Shown: positions 19,857 to 28,248 of the stretch, piece by piece
Numbering within the stretch: the first letter of the stretch is position 1
How the letters are laid out: each line of letters starts with the position of its first letter
NCBI GenBank assembly: GCA_937120535.1
Contig: CAKZJX010000120.1
Location: 19,098 to 83,097 of the forward strand
Length of the DNA: 64,000 bases
Source of the DNA: an uncultured Anaerolineae bacterium
GTDB lineage: Bacteria > Chloroflexota > Anaerolineae > Anaerolineales > Villigracilaceae
Direction: 5' to 3'
The notes under the pieces: generated by a model
What the model saw: only the letters and a program-made list of their open reading frames with translations
Told to the model about the DNA's origin: nothing
The model's database searches: none
Translations under genes and position numbers: made by a program

Positions 19857-19862
19857 ATTATA
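19857..19862 (-). promoter_or_regulatory. -10 box of the aminotransferase gene with upstream direct repeat
   Basis: TATAAT reads on the minus strand 41 nt before the start codon. In the -35 zone no TTGACA-like hexamer is seen. Instead two copies of GGCGCT lie 10 nt apart (one helical turn), which could hold an activator. Tentative. Confidence 0.4.
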
Positions 19863-20011
19863 TCTGAGAGCGCCAGAAAGCGCCTTAAAAAGTGATGGGG
19901 TGGATAAATTGTGGGTTAGATAAACTGAAACACATGAGCAGGTATCGGTCTTGCCTTGGGAGACTGCCTACCTCCCGCCGTGATACCCCAGGCGCTCATA
20001 CATTTCAAAGG
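19863..20011. other. Intergenic region, no gene seen
   Basis: Between the aminotransferase promoter and the second transposase remnant. Contains no supported reading frame, hairpin or RNA gene. Confidence 0.4.
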
Positions 20012-20236
20012 CGTGCGATGATGCACGCCCAAATGCCGAGCAATCCGGCGCAAACTCATGCCATCTACATACAGCTCGACCGCTTTCCGCCGAACTTCTT
20101 CATGGATAGGGCCAGGCTTTCGGCTCCGGGATGTACTTGATGTTAAGAAACAGGCAGCGATACCAATGACGGCCGCTGCCGGTTTTCCCGGCCCGGTTTT
20201 GTCGTTCCGTTCGGCGACATCGTGGACATTCTATCA
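20012..20236 (-). pseudogene. Decayed IS1-like transposase fragment (copy 2)
   Basis: Read on the minus strand this segment matches copy 1 (18284-18485) closely for about 200 nt. It encodes a damaged ECPRC zinc ribbon, GKTGSGRHWYRC, and EEVRRKAVELYVDGMSLRRIARHLGVHHRT, interrupted by frameshifts. Beyond this point it diverges abruptly, so the catalytic half is gone. It lies in opposite orientation to copy 1 around the aminotransferase gene. Confidence 0.75.
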
Positions 20237-20304
20237 TGTCTCTATTTTAGCCCAGTCTTGAGCCGCTTTCGAAATAGCAATCATGCAAGGGTGTCTATCA
20301 ATGA

Positions 20305-20313
20305 TGCTATAAT
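20305..20313 (+). promoter_or_regulatory. Extended -10 promoter of the AAA ATPase operon
   Basis: TGCTATAAT is a perfect extended -10 element (TGnTATAAT). The -35 region 17 nt upstream is weak, as usual for extended -10 promoters. Transcription would begin near 20320, giving a leader of about 190 nt. Confidence 0.6.
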
Positions 20314-20319
20314 CATTTC

Positions 20320-20512
20320 ACCCTGTACCTTACGCCGCTATCAATCTGGGCGTTCTTTCGATGGAGAGAGACTTGATGGGATCTACCGCAGCATGGCTGC
20401 AGGCCGCCGGCCTGGGATGACCCCGTGGTGAGGGGCCGGCCAGGCAGGGTGAGGATTTGGCGTCACACAGATCAGCAAGGTATTTTTATTCTGCTTGGCG
20501 GAGGCTTTGACG
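20320..20512 (+). promoter_or_regulatory. GC-rich structured leader of the AAA ATPase operon
   Basis: The leader holds nested complementary stretches: a near-perfect palindrome at 20400-20414 (CAGGCCG/CGGCCTG), then CCTGG (20411-20415) that can pair with CCAGG (20440-20444) around an inner CCCC-GTGGTGA-GGGG hairpin. The alternatives exclude each other, as in attenuators. I do not recognise a known riboswitch class. The ribosome binding site GGAGG follows at 20499-20503. Confidence 0.4.
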
Positions 20513-21841
20513 ATGTTCCGTACCACAGAGACTGCTCAATCGACCGGCGCGACGTTCCTTCCTCCTGTGTTGAACACCTTGGAGGACACCGGACTTTCGC
20601 CACTTTGGTTGCAAGATCTCACCCTCAAGACCCTGTACTTTCAGGGGTACATGACCGGCTTTAAGATCGCCGAGGCGTTGGCCTTGCCGTTCGCAGGAGT
20701 GACCGATGCGATCTTACAATCGCTTAAAACGGAGAAGTTGATCGAGGTCAAATCTTCACAAGGCGGCTTGGGCGAGGGGGGATATACCTATGCGATCACC
20801 GGCGCCGGGATTGCACGAGCGCGCGAGGCCCTGGAGCGCAGCCAATATGCCGGTCCAGCGCCGGTGCCGTTTGAGGTGTATAACGATGCCATCCGTCGCC
20901 AGAAGAGCGGACGCATTACCGTCACTGCGCGCACCATGCGCCAGTTGCTCTCCCAATTGGTGATTTCCGAGTCCACCTTTCAACGCCTCGGGCCGGCCTT
21001 GAATTCAGGGACCTCTATCTTCCTATATGGCCCACCTGGCAACGGCAAGACCAGCATCGCTCGCGCCTTCGGCAACCTGGCGTTGGCGCAGACCATGTAC
21101 ATCCCCTATGCCCTGTACATTGATGGCCAGGTGATCAAACTGTACGATGCTGTCAGCCACAAGTTAGCTTCCGAGTCGGAGTCGAGACACACCGGAACTA
21201 CGGGCAGTTTGCGCCCAACCACCCGCCGTGATCCGCGTTGGGTGCACATCCGCCGGCCCTTTATCATGGTGGGCGGCGAGTTGACCTTGGAATCTCTGGA
21301 TTTGATCTTCGACGACACCCATAAATTCTACGAAGCGCCAGTGCAGCTGAAAGCCAACGGGGGGATCTTGCTGATCGACGACTTTGGCCGCCAACAAGTG
21401 CGCCCGCGCGACTTGCTCAATCGCTGGATCGTGCCCCTGGAGAATCGCGTGGACTACTTGACCTTGCACACCGGACGCAAGATCGAGGTGCCTTTCGACG
21501 TGTTGGTCGTCTTCTCCACCAACCTGCCTCCCAAGGACTTGGTGGATGAGGCCTTTCTGCGCCGCCTGCGCCACAAGATCGAGATCGGCGATCCGACCTT
21601 CGACGAATACCGCGAGATCTTCCGACGCGTGGCGGCCGACAAGAAGATCCCCTACAGCGATCAGGGATTGGCGTATCTATTGCAAGAGTGGTACATCAAG
21701 CGCAATCGCAAGTTGCGCGCTTCGCACCCGCGGGACATTTGTGACCAGATCCTCGACATTGCTGCTTATCTCTCCGTTGAACCTAGCATGAGCCGTGAGA
21801 TGATCGATCGCGCAGCTCGATCCTACTTCGTGGATTTGTGA
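20513..21841 (+). CDS. AAA+ ATPase with N-terminal winged-helix-like domain
   Basis: The 442-residue protein has an N-terminal part (about 20-115) that reads like a winged helix (LTLKTLYFQGYMTGFKIAEALALPFAGVTDAILQSLKTEKLIEV). The AAA+ domain has the Walker A loop GPPGNGKT (about 173-180), Walker B ILLIDDFGR, sensor-1 VVFSTNLPP, and arginine residues in FLRRLRHKIEI. A helical lid follows. An inserted loop between Walker A and B (about 225-265) is charged. The start at 20513 has GGAGG 9 nt upstream. The target that it remodels is unknown. It leads a four-gene operon. Confidence 0.8.
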   Translation: MFRTTETAQSTGATFLPPVLNTLEDTGLSPLWLQDLTLKTLYFQGYMTGFKIAEALALPFAGVTDAILQSLKTEKLIEVKSSQGGLGEGGYTYAITGAGIARAREALERSQYAGPAPVPFEVYNDAIRRQKSGRITVTARTMRQLLSQLVISESTFQRLGPALNSGTSIFLYGPPGNGKTSIARAFGNLALAQTMYIPYALYIDGQVIKLYDAVSHKLASESESRHTGTTGSLRPTTRRDPRWVHIRRPFIMVGGELTLESLDLIFDDTHKFYEAPVQLKANGGILLIDDFGRQQVRPRDLLNRWIVPLENRVDYLTLHTGRKIEVPFDVLVVFSTNLPPKDLVDEAFLRRLRHKIEIGDPTFDEYREIFRRVAADKKIPYSDQGLAYLLQEWYIKRNRKLRASHPRDICDQILDIAAYLSVEPSMSREMIDRAARSYFVDL

Positions 21842-21843
21842 TC

Positions 21844-22605
21844 ATGACCCTGCCTTTGATCTTCGCTCATCGTGGTGCAAAACGCTACGCACCAGAAAAC
21901 ACTCTAGCAGCCTTTAAATTGGCCCTTGAACAGGGTGCAGATGGGGTGGAACTAGATGCCAAGCTGAGCGCCGATGGCGTGGTGGTGGCGATCCACGATC
22001 CAACTGTGGACCGCACGACCGATGGGACCGGCCGTGTGTCTCAATTGCCGTTGGCCGCCCTGCGTGAACTGGACGCCGGCAGTTTCTTTTCCGAACAGTT
22101 CCGAGGCGAGAAGATCCCCACTTTGGAGGAAGTCTTTGAAACGCTGGGTAAGCAGGCTTTGATCAACGTTGAGCTAACCAACTACACTACGCCGCGCGAT
22201 GGGCTGGTAGAAGCGGTGTGTAACTTGGTGCGCCGCCATGGAGTGCAGAAGAACGTGCTCTTTTCGTCGTTTTTGCCTTGGAATTTGAGCAAGGCCGCCC
22301 GCCTGTTGCCAGAGGTGCCGCGAGGGCTACTCACCTTGGCGGGTTGGAAAGGGGTGTGGGGACGCTCGTTCGGCTTTATGTTCGGAGACTATCAGGCGCT
22401 TCACCCATATTACACCGATGTCACGCCCCAGCAAGTTCAGCGCGTGCACCGTTTGAAGCGCAAGATTAATGTTTGGAGTGTGGAACAGGAGGAGGATATA
22501 CGCCGCTTGATCGCCTGGGGAGTGGATGGGATCATCACGCCCGATCCGCTTTTGGCAGTTCGCATCGCTCGAGGAGGCGAGGATGATGCCCGTCGAGTGG
22601 GTTGA
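21844..22605 (+). CDS. Glycerophosphodiester phosphodiesterase
   Basis: The 253-residue TIM-barrel enzyme splits glycerophosphodiesters to glycerol 3-phosphate and an alcohol. The catalytic His-Arg-Gly (FAHRGAKRYAPENTLAAF), the metal ligands in GADGVELDAKLSADG and the second His in VAIHDPTVDRTTDGTG are all present, and the barrel closes with INVWSVEQEEDIRRLIAWGVDGIITPDP. No signal peptide, so cytoplasmic. The ATG at 21844 lies 2 nt after the ATPase stop; a GTG at 21838 is an alternative. It overlaps the dehydratase gene by 23 nt. Confidence 0.92.
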   Translation: MTLPLIFAHRGAKRYAPENTLAAFKLALEQGADGVELDAKLSADGVVVAIHDPTVDRTTDGTGRVSQLPLAALRELDAGSFFSEQFRGEKIPTLEEVFETLGKQALINVELTNYTTPRDGLVEAVCNLVRRHGVQKNVLFSSFLPWNLSKAARLLPEVPRGLLTLAGWKGVWGRSFGFMFGDYQALHPYYTDVTPQQVQRVHRLKRKINVWSVEQEEDIRRLIAWGVDGIITPDPLLAVRIARGGEDDARRVG

Positions 22606-23530
22606 TCAGGCTGCTGCGCGAATCGCGGCGCACATCATTCGCACGCCATTCATCTACGATGCGGCGCACAATTTGTATCTCAAGTGGGAAAACCGGCAGC
22701 GTACTGGCTCGTTTAAGGTGCGCGGGGCTTTGAATAGGGTCCTCGCTCTGGGGGACGAGGAGCGCCGCAAGGGGATCGTCACCGCGTCGGCCGGCAATCA
22801 CGGGCAAGGGGTAGCGCTGGCCGGCCAGTTGATCGGGGTTCCGGTGACGTGTTTTGTGTCGGAACAGGCCATGGCCATCAAAGTGGACGCTATCCGCTCT
22901 CTCGGGGCAACGATCGTGACGGTGGCCGGCGGCTATCCCGAGGCCGAGGCCGCCGGCCGGCGTTTTGCTGCTGAGCACGATCGCTTGTGGGTGTCGCCCT
23001 ACAACGATCCGTGGGTGATCGCCGGCCAGGGGACGATTGGCCTGGAGATCGCTCAGGCCTTGGGAGTGACGGAGGTGGAAGCCTGCCTGGCGCCGGTGAG
23101 CGGCGGGGGCCTGATCGCCGGCATCGGCCTGGTGTTGCGCCATCTCTTGCCGCAGGTGCGCTTGATCGGAGTACAAGCCGAGGTTGCACCGTTTATGCAT
23201 GCCCTGTTCTATCACGGCTCGCAGGAAGGCATCCCCGATCGCCCCTCTCTGGCCGATGGTTTGACCGGCGCAGTAGAAGCCGATTCGATCACCATCCCTT
23301 TGGTGAAACAGTTGGTGGATGAGATTGAGCTCGTCTCGGAAGAGGAGATCGCCCGTGCCGTGGCGTTTGCCTATCGGGTGTATGGGGAGATCGTTGAACC
23401 GTCGGGGGCGGTGACGTTGGCCGCCGCCCTGCGCTGGGGACGCCGCGATCGCCCGAGCGTGGTGGTGATCTCGGGGGGGAATATCCAGCCCGAGGTCCAA
23501 GCTCGAATCGTGTTGCGGGAAGAGGGGTAG
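22583..23530 (+). CDS. Threonine/serine dehydratase (PLP fold type II)
   Basis: The 315-residue PLP enzyme deaminates threonine or serine to the 2-keto acid. It has the PLP Lys in TGSFKVRGALNR (Lys45), the Asn of SAGNHGQGVA, and the phosphate-binding SGGGLIAGIG. It ends after the catalytic domain without an ACT regulatory domain, so it resembles the catabolic form or a racemase/dehydratase. The start at 22583 has GGAGG 6 nt upstream; the next ATG follows directly. Confidence 0.88.
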   Translation: MMPVEWVDQAAARIAAHIIRTPFIYDAAHNLYLKWENRQRTGSFKVRGALNRVLALGDEERRKGIVTASAGNHGQGVALAGQLIGVPVTCFVSEQAMAIKVDAIRSLGATIVTVAGGYPEAEAAGRRFAAEHDRLWVSPYNDPWVIAGQGTIGLEIAQALGVTEVEACLAPVSGGGLIAGIGLVLRHLLPQVRLIGVQAEVAPFMHALFYHGSQEGIPDRPSLADGLTGAVEADSITIPLVKQLVDEIELVSEEEIARAVAFAYRVYGEIVEPSGAVTLAAALRWGRRDRPSVVVISGGNIQPEVQARIVLREEG

Positions 23531-23538
23531 GCCGAGGG

Positions 23539-26307
23539 ATGGGATCGCACTTTGGGGTTGGAAGGGCCCGGGGTTGGGTGGTTTGGTCCTTGATGTTCTG
23601 TATGATGATAGTGGCTTCTCGTCCGGTGCAGGCTCGGCCTGCGATGCAGGGAGAGGCGCAAGAGGTGTTGGAGAGGATGACGCCTGAGGAACGGGTGGGT
23701 CAGTTGTTTTTGGTCACGTTCCATGGCACGAATGTGGGGGAGGGTTCGGCAATTTACGATTTGATCGTGAATTATCACGTGGGCGGGGTGATCCTATTGG
23801 CAAGCAATGATAATTTCACGGCCGCCCCGACCACGGTGCGCGACGCATATCAGCTGATCGCCGCGCTGCAGGACATCGAGCGACAGGCTTCTGCGATCCC
23901 AACGATAAACAATAGCAGTGGAACAGTGCGATTGCCGGTCTATGTGCCGTTGTGGATCGGTATTCTTCAGGAGGGGAACGGCGCACCTACCGATCAGATC
24001 CTCAGCGGGCTGACGCCTTTGCCCTCGCAGATGGCCTTGGGGGCCATCTGGCAGCCGGCCTGGGCGGAGCAGGTGGGCGCTGTTGCCGGCCAGGAGTTGG
24101 CGGCGTTGGGCATCAACCTTCTGCTGGGGCCTTCGCTGGATGTGTCAGATCAATCCCCGCCGGCAGTCGACTTGGGGACGCGCGTCTTCGGCGGAGACCC
24201 ATTCTGGGTGGGGAAGATGGGACAGGCCTACGTGCGCGGCCTCCATCGGGGGAGTCGGAATCGTCTGGCGGTGATCGCTAAGCATTTCCCAGGTCACGGC
24301 AGCGCCGACCGGCTGCCCCAGGAGGAAGTGTCTACTGTCCGCAAATCGTTGGAGCAGCTCAAGCAGATCGAGCTGGCGCCGTTTATGGAGGTGACCGGCT
24401 ATGCGCCCGATGCCGAGGCGGTTGCCGATGGTCTGTTGGTTTCGCATATTCGCTATCAAGGGTTTCAGGGCAACATTCGAGCGACGACCCGGCCGGTCAG
24501 CTTCGATGCTCAGGCCCTAGGCGAGATCCTCAAGCTGCCTCCCTTCGCTGCATGGCGTGCCAACGGCGGTTTGATGGTGAGCGACGATTTGGGAAGTCGG
24601 GCGGTGCGCAATTTCTATGCCCTGGGCAGCGCACCGCTGAACACGCCGTTGATCGTGCGCGATGCGTTCTTGGCCGGCAACGACTTGCTCTACTTGGGCA
24701 ACATTTACAGTGCGGATCCCACAGATCACGACGCCACCGTCAAGCAGGTGTTGTCGTATTTCGCCCAGCGATACGTGGAAGACCCGGCGTTTGCCGAGCG
24801 GGTGGATGCGGCTGTGGCGCGCATCTTGGCCCAGAAATACAAGCGCTACGGCGCCTTTGATCCGACCGTAGTTACGCCTGACCCTCAGGAGCTGGGGGCG
24901 ATCGGGAATCTCGACTCGTTGATGTTCCAGGTGGCCAGTCGGGCGGCTACGTTGGTCAGTCCAGAGATCGCTGAATTGGCGGCCGTATTGCCAGAGCCAC
25001 CCGACCCCGGCGAGAACGTAGTCTTCCTGACCGACGCGCGGCTGATGAAGCAGTGTAGCGCGTGTCCCGAGCAGAGCATGCCGGCCGTGGACGCGTTGCA
25101 GCTAGCCGTGTTGCGGCTCTACGGCCCCACGGCTGGCGGCCTGGCCCTGCCCCAGCGCCTCTCGTCGTTCTCGCTGAGCGACCTGAGCGATCTGCTTGAC
25201 GGCCGCAAGGTCAGGGGAACGCTGGAGCAGACGTTGCGGCGCGCCAACTGGGTGGTGATCTCGATCGCCGACAATTCTGCCGGCCAAGTGGTGTTGGTGC
25301 GTCGCTTTTTGACTGAACGCCAGGACCTGCTTCGTTTCAAAAAGGTGATCTTGTTCTCGTTTGGCGCTCCCTATTACTTTGATTCCACCGACATTTCGCG
25401 CTTGACTGCCGTCTTTGCCTTCTACAGCAAAACCCCGCCCTTTATTGACGTAGCGGCGCGTGTCCTGTATCAAGAGCTGGCGCCAGAAGGAGCTTCACCG
25501 GTCTCTATTCCAGGAACTGGCTATGATCTAATCCACATCACCTCCCCTGACCCCGATCAGATCATCCCGCTCCTGCTGGTTGTCCCGGCGGTTCTTTCTC
25601 CAACCCCTGCCGGAACGATTACCCCTGAGCCGACTGCCATCCCGTCGGTGCGTTTGGGCGACACAGTGAGCGTGCGCGCTGGCGTGATCATTGATCACAA
25701 TGGCCATCCTGTCCCCGATGGGACGGTGGTACGTTTTACGATGACGATCGGCAACGAAGGGGGCTCGGTGATCCAGCAACAAGAAGCGACGACGGTCGGC
25801 GGTGTGGCCAGCGCTTCGTTCCGCATTGAGAAAGGCGGCCTGGTGGAGATACGCGCCGCCAGTGAGCCGGCCATGCAGTCAGAGGTGTTGCAATTGGATG
25901 TGCGAGAGGATGTGGCAGCGGTGGTCACGGTGATCGTGCCGGCGCCAACTGAGACGGCCGCTCCGACTACGCCGCTTCCAACCCCTACGCCGCTGTCCAA
26001 TCCATTCATCTCCAACGAGGGCGCGCCGCGCTTGGCCGGTTGGTTTTTGAGCTTGTTTGTGTTGGGGGGAGGAGGCATGTTGGCCTGGTGGCTTGGCAAC
26101 ACGCTGGGCACGCCGCTTTGGGGTATGCGCTGGGGGTTGTGTGCGTTGGTCGGGGGGCTGTTGGCGTATAACTACCTGGCGTTGGGATTGCCCGGCGCGG
26201 CTGAGGCGCTGCAGGCTGGCAACGGTGGCACCCTGGTAGGAGTGACGTTCCTCGGCGGCTTGTTGGGATCGTTGGTCGCTTGGGGATGGATGAAGTGGAG
26301 AACGTAA
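23539..26307 (+). CDS. Secreted/membrane-anchored glycoside hydrolase family 3 protein with Ig-like domain
   Basis: The 922-residue protein starts with a signal sequence (about 10-35, ending near VQARPA). A GH3 beta-N-acetylhexosaminidase-like barrel follows (about 40-440), with the hallmark KHFPGHGSAD (about 249) and the nucleophile Asp in MVSDDLGS (about 347). An extra domain (about 450-700) resembles the GH3 C-terminal sandwich. Next come a bacterial Ig-like domain (about 715-800), a Pro/Thr linker, and three or four transmembrane helices near the C-terminus. It probably works on muropeptide or surface glycans outside the cell. It follows the dehydratase by 8 nt and ends 3 nt from the convergent kinase gene. 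Confidence 0.87.
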   Translation: MGSHFGVGRARGWVVWSLMFCMMIVASRPVQARPAMQGEAQEVLERMTPEERVGQLFLVTFHGTNVGEGSAIYDLIVNYHVGGVILLASNDNFTAAPTTVRDAYQLIAALQDIERQASAIPTINNSSGTVRLPVYVPLWIGILQEGNGAPTDQILSGLTPLPSQMALGAIWQPAWAEQVGAVAGQELAALGINLLLGPSLDVSDQSPPAVDLGTRVFGGDPFWVGKMGQAYVRGLHRGSRNRLAVIAKHFPGHGSADRLPQEEVSTVRKSLEQLKQIELAPFMEVTGYAPDAEAVADGLLVSHIRYQGFQGNIRATTRPVSFDAQALGEILKLPPFAAWRANGGLMVSDDLGSRAVRNFYALGSAPLNTPLIVRDAFLAGNDLLYLGNIYSADPTDHDATVKQVLSYFAQRYVEDPAFAERVDAAVARILAQKYKRYGAFDPTVVTPDPQELGAIGNLDSLMFQVASRAATLVSPEIAELAAVLPEPPDPGENVVFLTDARLMKQCSACPEQSMPAVDALQLAVLRLYGPTAGGLALPQRLSSFSLSDLSDLLDGRKVRGTLEQTLRRANWVVISIADNSAGQVVLVRRFLTERQDLLRFKKVILFSFGAPYYFDSTDISRLTAVFAFYSKTPPFIDVAARVLYQELAPEGASPVSIPGTGYDLIHITSPDPDQIIPLLLVVPAVLSPTPAGTITPEPTAIPSVRLGDTVSVRAGVIIDHNGHPVPDGTVVRFTMTIGNEGGSVIQQQEATTVGGVASASFRIEKGGLVEIRAASEPAMQSEVLQLDVREDVAAVVTVIVPAPTETAAPTTPLPTPTPLSNPFISNEGAPRLAGWFLSLFVLGGGGMLAWWLGNTLGTPLWGMRWGLCALVGGLLAYNYLALGLPGAAEALQAGNGGTLVGVTFLGGLLGSLVAWGWMKWRT

Positions 26308-26310
26308 CGC

Positions 26311-27303
26311 CTATCGCAGAACGGTGACAAGCAGGCTGATCACTAGCAACCCAATTGCGCTCCAGGCCAGCAAGAGATCGATCCATCGTAGGGAAAAGGG
26401 ATCAGAACGACGAGGGACACTGATGGGGCGCACAGGTAAGGTCGAAATCTCACGGCCACTGAACAGATGAGCGCAGAATTCCTGAATGCTCTGCGGGCGC
26501 TCATCCGGGTGGAGGGCCATGGCATACAGGATAGCACGTTCAGCGCGAGGGCTGATATGGGGATTGATCTGGCGCGGCGGGATCAAGCGCGTTGGGTCGA
26601 GGAAGCGGGCACGGGCTTCGGCCGGCGGCTCGTTGGTCAGCAGGTGATAGAGCGTGGCGCCAAAGGCGTAGATGTCGGAGCGCACGTCGGTATGGGCGCT
26701 GTCGCCGCCATATTGTTCGAGGGGCGTGTAAAGGGCCGTGCCTTGTCCTTGAATCACCGTGATGGTCACTTCGCCGGGGGCCAGCACCTTGACCAAGCCA
26801 AAATCCACCAGTTTGACCAAACCGCTAGGGGTTAGCTTGATGTTGCTGGGTTTGATGTCGCGATGGATGATCGGCGGATCCTGGCCGTGCAGATAGGCCA
26901 AGGCATCGGCAATTTGATTGGCCCAGCCCAACACCAGCTCTTCGGGCCAGAACATTTTCTTCTGGCGCGCCTCGAGAATGAGAGTGCGTAAGTCCTTGCC
27001 GGGCACGTAGTCCATCACCAGGTAGTCGCGAGTTTCGATCGAAAAAAAGTCCGACACCTTGGGCAGATTGGGATGGTCCAAACGCGCCAACACGGTAGCC
27101 TCGCGCAGGAACTGCTCGCGGGCCTCCTTGAGCAAGGAAGGGGGTAGGCTGAGGTCATACTCGACCTCTTTGAGCGCACACAAGCGACCTTGCAGGCGAA
27201 GGTCATCGGCCAGGTAGATATTGCCCATACCGCCTTGGCCGATTCGTTCGCAAATCTTATAGCGGTTGCGCAACAGCTCCCCAGGCTGGAGGGGTGTAGG
27301 CAT
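26311..27303 (-). CDS. Serine/threonine protein kinase, PknB-like, with C-terminal membrane helix
   Basis: The 330-residue protein has a full Hanks-type kinase domain (about 15-280): glycine loop GQGGMG (22-27), Lys45, HRDIKPSN with Asp149, DFG at 167-169 and the APE region modified to LYTPLEQ. A single transmembrane helix at about 305-328 is not followed by any sensor domain. The start at 27303 is preferred because GGAG is suitably placed; a TTG codon five residues earlier is possible. It diverges from an FHA-domain regulator, its likely phosphorylation-dependent partner. Confidence 0.92.
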   Translation of the reverse strand: MPTPLQPGELLRNRYKICERIGQGGMGNIYLADDLRLQGRLCALKEVEYDLSLPPSLLKEAREQFLREATVLARLDHPNLPKVSDFFSIETRDYLVMDYVPGKDLRTLILEARQKKMFWPEELVLGWANQIADALAYLHGQDPPIIHRDIKPSNIKLTPSGLVKLVDFGLVKVLAPGEVTITVIQGQGTALYTPLEQYGGDSAHTDVRSDIYAFGATLYHLLTNEPPAEARARFLDPTRLIPPRQINPHISPRAERAILYAMALHPDERPQSIQEFCAHLFSGREISTLPVRPISVPRRSDPFSLRWIDLLLAWSAIGLLVISLLVTVLR

Positions 27304-27355
27304 AGGGGTCTTCTCCAAGATGATGCAGAAAAATCTGTGTCGGCGTGATTCTGCC

Positions 27356-27373
27356 CAGAAAAGCGCTTTTCTG
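27356..27373. promoter_or_regulatory. 18-bp perfect palindrome between kinase and FHA regulator genes
   Basis: CAGAAAAGCGCTTTTCTG is a perfect 18-bp palindrome. It lies next to overlapping -10 boxes that point both ways (27375-27383). It would cover the start of kinase transcription and the promoter spacer of the FHA gene. A dimeric regulator could control both; the FHA-winged-helix protein is a candidate. Inference from position only. Confidence 0.55.
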
Positions 27374-27374
27374 C

Positions 27375-27383
27375 TATATTATA
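27375..27383. promoter_or_regulatory. Overlapping divergent -10 boxes
   Basis: On the plus strand TGCTATATT (27372-27380) is an extended -10; on the minus strand TATAAT reads at 27378-27383. Neither has a strong -35. They would start the FHA gene (leader about 200 nt) and the kinase gene (leader about 65 nt). Confidence 0.5.
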
Positions 27384-27590
27384 AATGCCTTCCTGGCCTG
27401 AACGTTGAGCAGAGCGAGCGGATCGTCAGGATATGAGGAAGGTACGCTGGAGCAAGAGGTTGAGCTTCCTGGCGGATCTGTAAACATTCAGTGGATGGTT
27501 CTTTAGCTCTCGAGAACCCGCACGTGGATTCTCTCACCGGCTGCCGGGTGGAACAAATCGCCCTATCTTGTTTCTAGAAGGAAGAGCGTC
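27384..27590 (+). other. Leader region of the FHA regulator gene
   Basis: About 200 nt with one clear inverted repeat, GGTTCT (27497-27502) and AGAACC (27513-27518) around a 10-nt loop. No T-run follows, so not a terminator. AGGAAGAG lies 4-12 nt before the GTG start. Confidence 0.35.
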
Positions 27591-28238
27591 GTGAAAACCG
27601 AAGATTTCCCTCTCCTGATCGCACAAGAAGGGTCGCTCAAGGGGCGACGTTGGATGATCAACCGCACGCTGGTCATCGGCCGAGATGCCTCGTGTGACGT
27701 GGTGATTGCCGACCGTCAAGTCTCGCGCTTTCATGCTCGCCTGACTCCGACGGGCGAAGGGGTGATCCTGGAGGACATGGGCAGTAAAAACGGCACCTAT
27801 CACAACGATCATTTGCTCTCTGCGCCGACTATCTTGCAAGATGGGGACGTAATTCAGGTGTCGTTGGCTCAGAAATTTACATTTCTCACTTCCGATTCGA
27901 CCGTTCCGCTGGCCGAAGGATCGCTGCAGCCGGGCCGGTTGATCGTGGATTTGCGCTCACGGCGGGTATGGGTTAACCAGCGTTTGGTAACGCCGCCGCT
28001 CTCGGCCCAACAGTTCCGGCTGTTATGGATGCTGTACGAGCGCCAGGGCCAGGTGGTCTCGCGAGCCGATCTGATTTTGGGCGTGTGGGGCGAACAACAG
28101 GCGATTGCGGTCTCCGAACAGGCGTTAGATGCCTTGATCCGTCGTCTGCGCGATCGGCTGGCTGCCTTTGACCCCACCCATCGCTATATCGAAACTGTGC
28201 GCGGCCACGGGATTCGCTTGGATAATCCGCCGGCGTAG
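27591..28238 (+). CDS. FHA domain fused to OmpR/PhoB-type winged-helix DNA-binding domain
   Basis: The 215-residue protein has an FHA domain (about 20-100) with the phosphothreonine-binding residues of GRDASC (30-35), SRFHARL (45-51) and SKNGTY (65-70). The C-terminal half (about 115-212) is a transcriptional winged helix: LSAQQFRLLWMLYERQGQVVSRADLI, ALDALIRRLRDRL and the wing YIETVRGHGIRL. So it should bind a phosphorylated partner and DNA. The start is the GTG at 27591. The divergent Ser/Thr kinase gene makes a kinase-to-promoter pathway likely. Confidence 0.9.
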   Translation: MKTEDFPLLIAQEGSLKGRRWMINRTLVIGRDASCDVVIADRQVSRFHARLTPTGEGVILEDMGSKNGTYHNDHLLSAPTILQDGDVIQVSLAQKFTFLTSDSTVPLAEGSLQPGRLIVDLRSRRVWVNQRLVTPPLSAQQFRLLWMLYERQGQVVSRADLILGVWGEQQAIAVSEQALDALIRRLRDRLAAFDPTHRYIETVRGHGIRLDNPPA

Positions 28239-28248
28239 AGTAGGCGCC

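Noticed and set aside
18265..20236. Active composite transposon
   Set aside because: Both transposase copies are frameshifted and truncated and no terminal inverted repeats or target duplications are visible.
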